Program-made: the position numbers and the translations under genes | Assembly (NCBI RefSeq): GCF_004005485.1 | Contig: NZ_RZUL01000003.1 | Span: forward strand, 310,001-374,000 | Reading direction: 5' to 3' | From: Sphingobium algorifonticola | GTDB taxonomy: Bacteria; Pseudomonadota; Alphaproteobacteria; Sphingomonadales; Sphingomonadaceae | DNA: 64,000 nt | Notes under the pieces: model-generated | Database searches by the model: none | The model's input: the letters and a program-made list of their open reading frames with translations, nothing else | What the model was told of the DNA's origin: nothing | Shown here: piece after piece, positions 55,498-64,000 of the stretch | Numbering within the stretch: position 1 is the first letter of the stretch | How the letters are laid out: each line of letters starts with the position of its first letter

Positions 55498-57657
55498 CTA
55501 CACGTCCGGTTCCAGCATCAGTGTCGCGAGCGGCGGCAAGGTGATGTGGACCCAGCCGTCGTCCTGCGCTTCAACCATCCCGTTGTTGCCCGCACCGCTG
55601 CCGCCATAATCGGCTGCATCGGTGTTGAGTATTTCCCGCCAGCGCCCGCCGTGCGGCAGGCGCAGGCCATAGCCGTGGCGCAGCAGCGGCGTGAAATGGC
55701 TGATAACGACGACGGGCTTCGCGCCCGGGGCATGCCGCGCCCAAGCGAAGACCGAGTCTTCGGCGGCGTTCACCAGCAGCCAGTGGAAACCCTCGCCTTC
55801 ACAATCACGCGCATGCAGGGCGGTACGGTCGCGATAGAGCCGGTTGATGTCCCGCACTACGGCCTGCACCCCCCGATGCGGCAGGTGATCGAGCAGATGC
55901 CAGTCGAGCGCCCGCTCTTCGCTCCATTCGCCGCGCTGGGCGAACTCCTGTCCCATGAACAGCAGCTTTTTGCCGGGATAGCCCCACATCATCGCATAGT
56001 AAGCCCGCAAAGTGGCAAACTTCTGCCAGTCATCGCCTGCCATCTTGTTGAGCAGCGATCCCTTGCCGTGCACGACTTCGTCATGGCTCAGCGGCAGCAC
56101 ATAGTTTTCGGTGAAGGCATAAAGCAGACCGAAGGTGATGTCGTCGTGATGATGGCAGCGATGGACGGCGTCGCGCTGCAAATAGCGCAGCGTGTCGTGC
56201 ATGAAGCCCATGTTCCACTTGAAGCCGAAGCCGAGGCCCCCTTCATGCACGGGATGCGAGACCTTGGGCCAACTCGTCGATTCTTCCGCCATGGTGATCG
56301 CACCGACGCCCATGCCGTACAAAGCGCGATTCATCCCCTGCAGGAAGTCGACGGCTTCCCAATTCTCCCGCCCGCCATCCGCATTGGGCACCCATTCGCC
56401 AGCTTTCCGCGAATAATCGAGGTAGAGCATCGATGCGACGGCATCCACGCGCAAGGCGTCGATATGGTAGCGTTCAGCCCAGAACAGAGCATTATTGGTC
56501 AGAAACGCAGACACTTCGCGCCGACCGAAGTTGTAGATCGCCGTGTTCCAGTCCGGGTGAAAGCCTTTGCGCGGATCATCATGCTCGTAGAGGGCTGTGC
56601 CGTCGAACCGCGCCAGGCCATGCGCATCGGTAGGGAAATGCGCTGGCACCCAGTCCAGAATGACACTGATCCCCGCCCGATGGGCGCCATCGATAAACCG
56701 CGCAAATCCCTCAGGTTCGCCAAACCGTGCCGAGGGCGCATACAGACCCGTTGTCTGATAGCCCCAGGACGGATCATAGGGATGTTCGCTGATCGGCAGA
56801 AACTCGATATGCGTAAAGCCCATATCGACGACATAGGGTATCAGCCGATCGGCCAGGGCATCCCAGCTCAGGAACCCGCCCGCGTCGTCGCGCTGCCATG
56901 ATCCGGCATGCACTTCGTAGATCGAGATCGGCTGCCGACGGGCATCGGCCGACTGCCAATGGTCGCGATGCGCCGTATCTTTCCAGACATGCGCGGGCAA
57001 TGCGGCAACAACCGATGCGGTCGCAGGGCGCAGTTCGGACCGGAAAGCGAACGGATCGGCCTTGAGCGGCAAAACGACGCCATCGGGGCCGATGATCTCA
57101 TATTTATAGGCCCGCCCTTCGAGACGTTCCGGCAGGAATATCTCCCAGATGCCGCTGTCGGCGCGCAACCGCATCGCGTGTCTGCGGCCGTCCCAGCCAT
57201 TGAAGTCCCCGACGATCGAAACCCGCTGCGCATTGGGTGCCCAGACCGCAAAATGCGTCCCCGCAACGCCCTCATGGTCGACAAGATGCGCGCCCAGCTT
57301 GTCGAACAGCCGCAGATGCGACCCTTCCGCGATGAAATAATCGTCCATCGGGCCAAGCACCGGGCCAAAGCCATAGGGGTCGACCGTTTCGTGGCTGGCG
57401 CCGTCGGCATAGGTCGCGCGGAACCGGAGCGGCTGCGGCCCCTTTACGCGCACCGGCCCTGCGAACAGCCCGGCATCGTGCAGCCGCGCCAGCGTTCCCA
57501 TATCCTTGCCGTCGAGCGTCTGTGCCTGCACGGTTTGCGCGTCGGGCAGAAAACAGCGGGCGACGAAAGTGCGGCCTTCCCGATGAACACCCAGCACGGC
57601 AAAGGGATCGGCTTCCCGCCCGGCGATCAGCGCATCAATCCGCGCCTGGCTCAGCAT
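55498..57657 (-). CDS. glgB: 1,4-alpha-glucan branching enzyme
   Basis: A 719-residue GH13 enzyme with two N-terminal carbohydrate-binding (CBM48) parts. Active-site regions: DWVPAHFPTDAHGL, ALRVDAVASMLYLDYSR (Asp nucleophile), MAEESTSWP (Glu) and LPLSHDEVVHGKGSL. I use ATG at 57657 (MLSQARIDALIAGR), seven bases after the glgP stop; the open frame before it overlaps glgP and is not coding. Confidence 0.96.
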   Translation of the reverse strand: MLSQARIDALIAGREADPFAVLGVHREGRTFVARCFLPDAQTVQAQTLDGKDMGTLARLHDAGLFAGPVRVKGPQPLRFRATYADGASHETVDPYGFGPVLGPMDDYFIAEGSHLRLFDKLGAHLVDHEGVAGTHFAVWAPNAQRVSIVGDFNGWDGRRHAMRLRADSGIWEIFLPERLEGRAYKYEIIGPDGVVLPLKADPFAFRSELRPATASVVAALPAHVWKDTAHRDHWQSADARRQPISIYEVHAGSWQRDDAGGFLSWDALADRLIPYVVDMGFTHIEFLPISEHPYDPSWGYQTTGLYAPSARFGEPEGFARFIDGAHRAGISVILDWVPAHFPTDAHGLARFDGTALYEHDDPRKGFHPDWNTAIYNFGRREVSAFLTNNALFWAERYHIDALRVDAVASMLYLDYSRKAGEWVPNADGGRENWEAVDFLQGMNRALYGMGVGAITMAEESTSWPKVSHPVHEGGLGFGFKWNMGFMHDTLRYLQRDAVHRCHHHDDITFGLLYAFTENYVLPLSHDEVVHGKGSLLNKMAGDDWQKFATLRAYYAMMWGYPGKKLLFMGQEFAQRGEWSEERALDWHLLDHLPHRGVQAVVRDINRLYRDRTALHARDCEGEGFHWLLVNAAEDSVFAWARHAPGAKPVVVISHFTPLLRHGYGLRLPHGGRWREILNTDAADYGGSGAGNNGMVEAQDDGWVHITLPPLATLMLEPDV

Positions 57658-57664
57658 CCCCGCA

Positions 57665-60148
57665 TCACGGCAGCACCTTCCAGATGTCCCTTGCATATTC
57701 GCGGATCGTACGGTCCGAAGAGAACCATCCCATGCGCGCGACATTGTATATCGCCTTGGACGCCCAGGCGGCCTTATCGTTCCACAGACGGTCGGCCTGA
57801 CGCTGCGCGGCGGCATAGCTGTCGAAGTCCGCGGCCACCATGAACCAGTCGTGATCGTAAATCCCGTCGATCAATCCTGCATAGCGGTCGGGCTGGCCCG
57901 GCGAGAATACGCCCGACCGGATGGCGGAAAGCGCCTGAGACAATTCGCAGCTCGCCTCGATCACGTCGCGCGGCGCATAGCCATTGGCGCGCCGGTCGGC
58001 GACTTCCTGCGCCGTCAGGCCGAAGATCAGGATATTGTCCGGGCCGACATGATCGCGCATTTCGACATTGGCCCCATCAAGCGTACCGATCGTCAGCGCA
58101 CCGTTCACGGCAAACTTCATGTTCCCCGTGCCCGATGCTTCCATGCCGGCCGTCGAAATCTGTTCGGAAAGATCGGCTGCCGGAATCATGATTTCCGCCA
58201 TCGACACATTGTAATTGGGAACGAACTGCACCTTCAGCAGCCCTTGGACGGCCGGGTCATGATTGACGACGCGTGCCACATCATTGGCCAGCTTTATGAT
58301 GAGCTTGGCATTGTGATAGCTCGACGCCGCCTTGCCACCGAATAGCTTCACCCGCGGCACCCAGTCACGCTCGGGATGCGAGCGGATTTGGTCGTAGAGC
58401 GACACCGCCTCGACGATGTTGAGCAATTGCCTTTTATATTCGTGAATGCGTTTGATCTGGATGTCGAACAGCGCCGCAGGGTCTATCCGCGCATTGACCC
58501 GCTCTCGCAGCACCTGCGCCAGATGCGCCTTGTTCGCGCGCTTGACCGCCAGAAACTTCTCCTGAAACGCGCTGTCATGCGCAAAGGCGTCAAGATCGCG
58601 CAAACCCTCCGCATCGTCCATGAACCGGTCGCCGATCGCCTCGCGGACCAGGGAGAACAGTCCGGGGTTGCACTGCATAAGCCAGCGGCGGAAGGTGACG
58701 CCGTTGGTCTTGTTGTTGATGCGGGTGGGATACAGGCGATGGAAATCGGCAAAAACCGTCTGCTTCATCAAGTCCGTGTGTAGCGCAGATACGCCATTGA
58801 TGCTGTGTGACCCCGCAAAGGCCAGATTGCCCATCCGCAACCGCCGCTCACCGCCCTCGTCGATCAGCGATATGGTGCCGATCGCCGCATCGTCGAAGCC
58901 CCCCGCCCGGCGGGCTTCGGCCAGCAGACGGCTGTTGATCGCGTAGACGATCTGCATGTGGCGCGGCAGCAGGCGTTCGAACAAGGGCACGGGCCAGCTT
59001 TCGAGCGCCTCAGGCAGCAAGGTGTGGTTGGTGTAGCTGAACGTGCGCCGGGTGATGTCCCAGGCTTCATCGAAATCAAGGCCATATTGATCCAGCAGCA
59101 CCCGCATCAATTCCGCGACCGAAACGGCCGGATGCGTGTCGTTCAGCTGGATCGCCGCCTTGTCTGGTAACGTACGGATGTCCCCGAAATACTGGATATG
59201 TCGCCGCACAATGTCCTGAAGCGAGGCGGCGGAGAAGAAATACTCCTGCCGCAGCCGCAATTCCTGTCCGGCGGGGGAACTGTCGGCGGGATAGAGGACG
59301 CGCGTCAGCGATTCCGCCCGATTGCTCTCCTGCAACGCACCGACATGATCGCCCGCATTGAACCGGTCCAGCAGGATCGGGTCGATCGGTTGTGCGGTCC
59401 ACAGACGCAGGGTGTTGACTCGCTTCCCGCGCCAGCCTGCGATCGGCGTGTCGAATGCTGTCGCGATCACCCGTTCCGCGGGTCTCCACACCATCTGGTG
59501 CGGCGTGGCATCCTCATCCTCGGCCGGATCGACCAGGCCACCGAAGCCGACTTCATAGCTGGCCTCGCGCCGCTCGAACTCCCAGGGATTGCCGTGCGTC
59601 AGCCAAGTTTCGGGAAGCTCGACCTGCCAGCCATCGGAAATCTCCTGCCGGAACATGCCGTTCACATAACGGATGCCATAGCCGTAAGCGGGCACATCGA
59701 CCGTTGCCATGCTTTCCATGAAGCACGCCGCCAACCGCCCCAGCCCGCCGTTGCCGAGCGCCGCATCCGGCTCCAACTCCGCAATGATGTCGATGTCGAC
59801 GTTGAGCGAGGCAAGCGCCTGGCGCATTTCTTCCAGCAATTCCATGTTCGATACGGCGTCGCGCATCAGGCGGCCGATCAGGAACTCCAGGCTCAGATAA
59901 TAGACGCGCCGCCCCTGTTCCTCATAGGTCTTGTGGGTCGAGGAAATCCACGCATCGATCACCCGGTCCCGGATCGAAAGAATGACCGCGTGCAGCCAGT
60001 CGTGCGGCTGCGCGGCGGTGGCATCCTTGCCCAGCCGATAGGTCAGACGCTCGACGATTTCGCGCGCCAATATGGTGGGATCGGATTGACGCGGCTCTGG
60101 CTTTGGCAGGCTGGCGGTTACGCCCGTCTCGGTCGGCATGAGGTTCAT
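57665..60148 (-). CDS. glgP: Glycogen/starch/alpha-glucan phosphorylase
   Basis: An 827-residue GT35 phosphorylase that releases glucose-1-phosphate. The PLP site MEASGTGNMKFAVNGALTIGTLDG (seen in part, with its lysine) is intact; the N-terminal YYLSLEFLIGR and ALGNGGLGRLAACFMES are the family motifs. ATG at 60148 (MNLMPTETG) has AGGGGAA upstream. It is the first gene of the glycogen operon; the promoter should be in 60149-60241, which contains no clearer signal. Confidence 0.96.
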   Translation of the reverse strand: MNLMPTETGVTASLPKPEPRQSDPTILAREIVERLTYRLGKDATAAQPHDWLHAVILSIRDRVIDAWISSTHKTYEEQGRRVYYLSLEFLIGRLMRDAVSNMELLEEMRQALASLNVDIDIIAELEPDAALGNGGLGRLAACFMESMATVDVPAYGYGIRYVNGMFRQEISDGWQVELPETWLTHGNPWEFERREASYEVGFGGLVDPAEDEDATPHQMVWRPAERVIATAFDTPIAGWRGKRVNTLRLWTAQPIDPILLDRFNAGDHVGALQESNRAESLTRVLYPADSSPAGQELRLRQEYFFSAASLQDIVRRHIQYFGDIRTLPDKAAIQLNDTHPAVSVAELMRVLLDQYGLDFDEAWDITRRTFSYTNHTLLPEALESWPVPLFERLLPRHMQIVYAINSRLLAEARRAGGFDDAAIGTISLIDEGGERRLRMGNLAFAGSHSINGVSALHTDLMKQTVFADFHRLYPTRINNKTNGVTFRRWLMQCNPGLFSLVREAIGDRFMDDAEGLRDLDAFAHDSAFQEKFLAVKRANKAHLAQVLRERVNARIDPAALFDIQIKRIHEYKRQLLNIVEAVSLYDQIRSHPERDWVPRVKLFGGKAASSYHNAKLIIKLANDVARVVNHDPAVQGLLKVQFVPNYNVSMAEIMIPAADLSEQISTAGMEASGTGNMKFAVNGALTIGTLDGANVEMRDHVGPDNILIFGLTAQEVADRRANGYAPRDVIEASCELSQALSAIRSGVFSPGQPDRYAGLIDGIYDHDWFMVAADFDSYAAAQRQADRLWNDKAAWASKAIYNVARMGWFSSDRTIREYARDIWKVLP

Positions 60149-60241
60149 GATGATGCATTCCCCTGGATACAGTCGATGCTGCATCCTCTCCTCATTATGG
60201 GCAAAGGATTGCACAAGCGCGCGCGCTGCGCCACGCCTTTA

Positions 60242-61126
60242 TTATGCTTTCAGACGGATCAGACCCTCCTGCGCACAACTGGCGACCAGTACACCGGCAC
60301 GGTTAAAAATCATGCCACGGTTGAAACCGCGCGCATGGCCGGTCCAGGGGCTGTCCATGGTGTACAGCAACCAGTCGTCCACCGCGACATCCTCGTGAAA
60401 CCACAGCGCATGGTCGAGGCTCGCCGCCTGTATGTTCTCATTCTGGAGCCGCCTGCCATGGGGCAGCAGAGACGTCGCCAGCAGCGCAAGGTCGGTCGCC
60501 AGCGCCAGCACGGCCCGATGGCGATGCTGATCGGCAGACACCGGCGCGCGTGTCCGGAACCACATCGCATAGCATGGGTCACCCGGTTCTGTACGAAAGA
60601 ATGTCGGCACGCCGACCGTGCGTATCTCCAGCGGACTGGGCCGAGTCAGCAGGCGGAAATGCGCGGGCGATATCTGGTCGGCATGGCGCCGGGCATAATC
60701 CGCCTGATCCTCCAGCGCCTCGGGCGGAGGCACGTCGGGCATGGCAACCTGATGGCTCAACCCGCCTTCGGGCTTCTGGAATGACGCGACGAGATTGAGA
60801 ATCGGCTTATCATGCTGGAGGGCCACGACCCGACGGTTCGAAAAGGTGCCGCCGTCGAAATCCGCCTCCACCCGATAGTCGATCGGATAATCCTCGTCTC
60901 CCGGCCGCATGAAATAGGCGTGCAGTGAATGCACCAGTTTCTCGCCCTCGATCGTCTTGATCGCGGCCATCAACGCCTGCCCGATCACCTGCCCGCCGAA
61001 CACGCGGCCCTTGCCGCCAGGCATGCGCGCGCCGCGAAACTGCATGTCGGACAGCGGCGAGACTTCCAGCAACCGAAGCAGTCCGCCGACCAGCATGTCC
61101 GCCGTCAATTCTGCGCTGTCGGTCAT
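60242..61126 (-). CDS. tesB: Acyl-CoA thioesterase II (TesB-like)
   Basis: A 294-residue double hot-dog thioesterase. Signatures: GRVFGGQVIGQALMAA, HSLHAYFMRPGD, SLDHALWFHEDVAVDDWLLY and the terminal GMIFNRAGVLVASCAQEGLIR (in part). Hydrolyses medium and long acyl-CoAs. GGAG precedes the ATG at 61126. It follows the serine hydrolase by 14 bases on the same strand, so the pair is likely cotranscribed. Confidence 0.93.
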   Translation of the reverse strand: MTDSAELTADMLVGGLLRLLEVSPLSDMQFRGARMPGGKGRVFGGQVIGQALMAAIKTIEGEKLVHSLHAYFMRPGDEDYPIDYRVEADFDGGTFSNRRVVALQHDKPILNLVASFQKPEGGLSHQVAMPDVPPPEALEDQADYARRHADQISPAHFRLLTRPSPLEIRTVGVPTFFRTEPGDPCYAMWFRTRAPVSADQHRHRAVLALATDLALLATSLLPHGRRLQNENIQAASLDHALWFHEDVAVDDWLLYTMDSPWTGHARGFNRGMIFNRAGVLVASCAQEGLIRLKA

Positions 61127-61140
61127 GGCATTCTCCGCAA

Positions 61141-62409
61141 TCAAGCTCGGCTATCGGTCAGCGCAGCATAAATCAGGGTCTTGAGTTCACGGCGGATGGC
61201 CACCGCGCTCGATGGCATGACCTGTGTCATGAACAGGGCAATCAGGCCTTCGCACGGATCAATGAAGAAGAATGTCGAAAGCATACCGCCCCAGTAATAT
61301 TCGCCGACGCTGCCGGGCAACATCGCGACGGCAGGATTCTGCGTGACGGCGAAACCCAGGCCAAAGCCGATGCCGCCATTCTGGCTTTCACTGAACAGCG
61401 ATTGCGAAATACTGGCGAGATCGGCGCCGCCGGGAAGATGGTTGGCCGTCATCAAGGCAATCGTCTTGGGGGAGAGCAGCCGCGCGTCGTCCAGAGTGCC
61501 GCCGTTGCGGAGCATGAGGCAGAACCGGTGATAGTCATGCGTGGATGACAGCAGCCCACCGCCGCCGGAGAACGATCCCGGCGTTGTCCGCCAGCGGCTC
61601 GCCTCCCCCCGGTCATAAAGCGTCCGCACGCCATCGGCATCCCGTTGCCACGCATCGGTCAGGCGGGCGTCCTTGCCCTTCGGCAGCACGAAAAAGCTGT
61701 CGTGCATGGCCAGCGGATCGAAGATGCGTTGGCGCAGAACCCTGTCGAGCGGCATGCCCGTCACGCGCTCGATCACGATGCCGAGCACATCGGTCGCAAC
61801 CGAATAGTTCCAGCCGCTTCCCGGGGAAAACTCCAGCGGCAAGGCGGCAAGCGCCGCAACATATTCGTCGGACGACCGCGTCTGGTGAAACACGTCGAGG
61901 CGCGCGGCGCCATAGGCCGCGTCGATCGGCGTACGCGCCTGAAAGCTGTAGGTAAGTCCGCTGGTATGGCGCAGCAGGTCGATCATACGCATCGGGCCAT
62001 CGGCCGCCCGCGTGGCGAACGGCTGTCCGTTCGCGCCCCCTCCGGTGCGAACCTCAGACGTCGCAAATTCGGGCAGAATAGCCGCGACCGGGGTATCAAG
62101 CGCAACGAGACCCTCTTCGACCAGCATCATGAACGCCACCGACGTGATGGGTTTGGTCATCGAAGCGATGCGAAACAATGCGTCATGACGCAACGCCGTG
62201 CCATCGGCGCGCGCTGCCCCAAGCACGGCGTCGAGCACGATATTTCCGTCGCGTGACAGCAGGATATGTGCATGCGGCAGAATGCCAGCATCGATAAAAT
62301 TGCGCTGCACGAAATCGGGAATGCGCGCCAGCCGCTTCGCGTCGAAGCCTGCCGCAACAGCCGTCGGCAGCACATATTCATCGCTCGCCGATGTCCGCAG
62401 GGTTTCCAT
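61141..62409 (-). CDS. Serine hydrolase of the beta-lactamase/EstB family
   Basis: A 422-residue class C beta-lactamase-fold protein. Catalytic S83 and K86 lie in IASMTKPIT and the second motif tyrosine is in SGWNYSVATDVLG. Family members are esterases, D-amino acid hydrolases or carboxypeptidases; no signal peptide is seen, so it is probably a cytoplasmic esterase. The ATG at 62409 is chosen because it begins the conserved N-terminus; a weak AGGAAA lies rather far upstream, and an upstream start is possible. Confidence 0.85.
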   Translation of the reverse strand: METLRTSASDEYVLPTAVAAGFDAKRLARIPDFVQRNFIDAGILPHAHILLSRDGNIVLDAVLGAARADGTALRHDALFRIASMTKPITSVAFMMLVEEGLVALDTPVAAILPEFATSEVRTGGGANGQPFATRAADGPMRMIDLLRHTSGLTYSFQARTPIDAAYGAARLDVFHQTRSSDEYVAALAALPLEFSPGSGWNYSVATDVLGIVIERVTGMPLDRVLRQRIFDPLAMHDSFFVLPKGKDARLTDAWQRDADGVRTLYDRGEASRWRTTPGSFSGGGGLLSSTHDYHRFCLMLRNGGTLDDARLLSPKTIALMTANHLPGGADLASISQSLFSESQNGGIGFGLGFAVTQNPAVAMLPGSVGEYYWGGMLSTFFFIDPCEGLIALFMTQVMPSSAVAIRRELKTLIYAALTDSRA

Positions 62410-62548
62410 ACCGTTACATTTTTCCTGTCGACCGGTTACAGCGGTGCAGTCCATTTCTTCCCCGCTAGTGCATACTCAGTTTTCCGTAAAGACCTGTTTC
62501 CGCCCTTTTGGCCGTGACGTGGCGATCGCGGATTGATACACTGGCGCA

Positions 62549-63157
62549 ATGACAGACGAGAGAGGACGGACCGGCCCGGGAGAAGCACGGACAGCGCGCT
62601 ATCAGGAAACCTATGACAGCATCCTCGATGCCGCCGCCGCGCTGATCAACAGCGAGGGCGCGCATGGCATGACCTTCGCCGCAGTGGCAGATGCCGTCGG
62701 GCTGAACACCACCAGCATCACATATTATTTCAAGCGCAAGGAGCAACTGGCCCTTGCCTGCTACGATCGGACGATGGCCCGCTACGAAACCTATGTCGAT
62801 CAGGCGGCCAAGGCAGACGACGTCGCTGGTCGTATCGACGCTTTTTTCGCTGCCGTATTCGACGACCTGCGCGCGGTGCGGGTCGGCAGCGCGCCTCCGC
62901 ATGCGCTGCTGCTGGAGCTGAGGACGCTGGAGGAACCGGTCAAACAGGAGGCGCTGGCGCGCTATCGGGAGCTTTTCGGGAAGATACGCGCCTTGCTCGG
63001 GCGAAGCACCGATCCGCATGAGCACGCCCGGTTGACGGGCAAAGCCAATGTTCTGGCGGAAAATCTGTTCTGGCTGCCATTCTGGATCGACCGTTACGAC
63101 ATTGCAGATTTTCCGCGGGTCAGGCGCGTCTGGTCGATATCATGTTGCACGGTATAG
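62549..63157 (+). CDS. TetR-family regulator, first half of a probably frameshifted double-TetR gene
   Basis: A 202-residue TetR-type protein with the HTH at about residues 17-65 (GMTFAAVADAVGLNTTSITYYF), then the helical ligand domain. The last residues (VRRVWSISCCTV) do not fit the family, while the other frame carries on with a sensible ligand-domain end (GQARLVDIMLHGIA). The two parts look like one 400-residue protein of the double-TetR type, broken by a one-base deletion between about 63105 and 63130. It is divergent from the serine hydrolase gene, so it may control it. Confidence 0.75.
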   Translation: MTDERGRTGPGEARTARYQETYDSILDAAAALINSEGAHGMTFAAVADAVGLNTTSITYYFKRKEQLALACYDRTMARYETYVDQAAKADDVAGRIDAFFAAVFDDLRAVRVGSAPPHALLLELRTLEEPVKQEALARYRELFGKIRALLGRSTDPHEHARLTGKANVLAENLFWLPFWIDRYDIADFPRVRRVWSISCCTV

Positions 63158-63792
63158 CATCGTCTGCGGCGATATGGGCGCCCACGCCATCACCCGTTCA
63201 CGGCGATGCCGATGGTGCCGCAAGAGTGATGCAGGACGATTTCCTGCGCGCCGCCACCTGCCTCATCAACGAACGCAGCTATCGCGGCGCATCCGTGGAG
63301 CGGATCGCGGCGCATCTCAATGTGACCAAGGGCAGCTTCTACCATCACATCGATTCGAAGGACGATCTGGTCGAGGCCTGTTTCCGCCGCAGCTTCGAAA
63401 TCATGACGCAAAGCCAGTTCGCTGTCAGCGGCACGGCAGATACGGCGTGGGCCAGCATCAGCGGCTCCGTAACGGATTTGCTGTATCGCCAGTTCGATGA
63501 CGAGGCGGCATTGCTGCGATCGAGCGCGCTACAGGCGCTGCCACCGGCGGTACGCGCGAAAGTCGTCGCCTGGTCTAACCGCGTGGCACGGCGCTATGCG
63601 GGTCTGCTGGCCGATGGCATGGCCGACGGGTCTGTCCGCCCGGTCGATCCACTGATCGCCGCGCAAACGATCATGGCACTGGTCAACTCGGCCTATGACC
63701 TGCGCTGGTGGGCACAGCGCCTGACGATAGACGCGGCCGTCGCCAGCTATGGAAGCAATCTGGCATTCGGACTGGTCGGGAAAACGTCATAA
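63142..63792 (+). CDS. TetR-family regulator, second half of a probably frameshifted double-TetR gene
   Basis: Overlaps the first TetR by 16 bases. Its first 25 residues continue the ligand domain of the upstream gene, in the shifted frame; a second complete HTH starts near residue 35 (RGASVERIAAHLNVTKGSFYHHI), followed by its own ligand domain. If read alone, the ATG at 63229 (MQDDFLRAATCL) would give a normal TetR. Whether the frameshift is real, or a sequencing error, cannot be settled from this sequence. Confidence 0.75.
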   Translation: MLHGIASSAAIWAPTPSPVHGDADGAARVMQDDFLRAATCLINERSYRGASVERIAAHLNVTKGSFYHHIDSKDDLVEACFRRSFEIMTQSQFAVSGTADTAWASISGSVTDLLYRQFDDEAALLRSSALQALPPAVRAKVVAWSNRVARRYAGLLADGMADGSVRPVDPLIAAQTIMALVNSAYDLRWWAQRLTIDAAVASYGSNLAFGLVGKTS

Positions 63793-64000
63793 GCCGACGT
63801 CGGCATGTGGATCGGACAGAAATACGGTGCCGGGACGCAATGGATTGTCGGCTCGAAATAGGCCTAAGTCACTGCCCGATGGACAACACGGCACGTATAT
63901 CTGGTAGCTAAAATCGTCGCCGCTTCGCTTTCTCCAACAGATATACGATAGTTGTGCTTTTCGCAAGAGCCAGCATCACGCCGACCCAATATCAGCTATC
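63793..64000. other. Right-edge region without a supportable gene
   Basis: I see no gene with family features or a ribosome binding site here. On the minus strand an in-frame stretch could end a gene that lies beyond the right edge, but nothing identifies it. Confidence 0.5.

Overview
The window looks like a chromosomal segment of a high-G+C alphaproteobacterium of the order Sphingomonadales; the genus cannot be fixed from this sequence. The reasons are an exosortase A (XrtA/PEP-CTERM type) exopolysaccharide gene set, a nuoA-N operon followed directly by birA-coaX-rnj-DUF1467, 6S RNA between zapA and fthC, a DUF2842 gene, and REP-like palindromes of a kind I associate with sphingomonads. Nearly all genes are housekeeping or central metabolism. 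There is no phage, transposase, integrase or CRISPR array.

Layout. 1-4622: part of an exosortase-A-associated capsule/exopolysaccharide locus (a truncated export lipoprotein, a PLP decarboxylase, an acyl-CoA ligase, a divergent GNAT/FemAB-like transferase and an acyl carrier protein). 4746-8066: a secreted RTX/choice-of-anchor protein. 8268-12280: a nucleotidyltransferase-like membrane protein, an Hpt-like protein without its phospho-histidine, and a divergent TipN-like membrane coiled-coil protein. 12284-31673: one long minus-strand run, nuoA-B-C-D-[small exported protein]-E-F-[clan AA aspartic protease]-G-H-I-J-K-L-M-N-birA-coaX-rnj-DUF1467. 31873-34571: suhB, efp and an L,D-transpeptidase. 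34808-40884: thiE, class I aldolase, pgk, gap and tkt on the minus strand. 41104-42645: a small ORF, zapA, 6S RNA, fthC and DUF2842 on the plus strand. 42687-45436: tRNA-Asp, an AI-2E-family permease, a DUF11-like exported protein and an SDR. 45441-49067: a branched-chain 2-oxoacid dehydrogenase operon (E1alpha, E1beta, E2). 49172-50826: thyA, a RadC-like JAB protein and tRNA-Pro. 50894-60148: a complete glycogen operon, glgP-B-C-A-X. 60242-63792: tesB, a serine hydrolase, and a divergent two-domain TetR gene that appears frameshifted.

How the genes work together. The nuo genes encode all 14 complex I subunits, with two extra genes embedded and translationally coupled, a Fur-like palindrome upstream, four REP-like palindromes at the only loose junctions, and unusual additions in NuoC (a basic histone-H1-like tail) and NuoL (a His/Asp-rich loop). 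The tkt-gap-pgk-aldolase group and the glg operon together cover lower sugar metabolism and carbon storage. The most unusual points are the two passengers of the nuo operon, the palindromic element read in frame through the E2 linker, the Hpt-like protein lacking its histidine beside a TipN-like protein, the lack of a standard start codon for birA, and the frameshifted tandem TetR.
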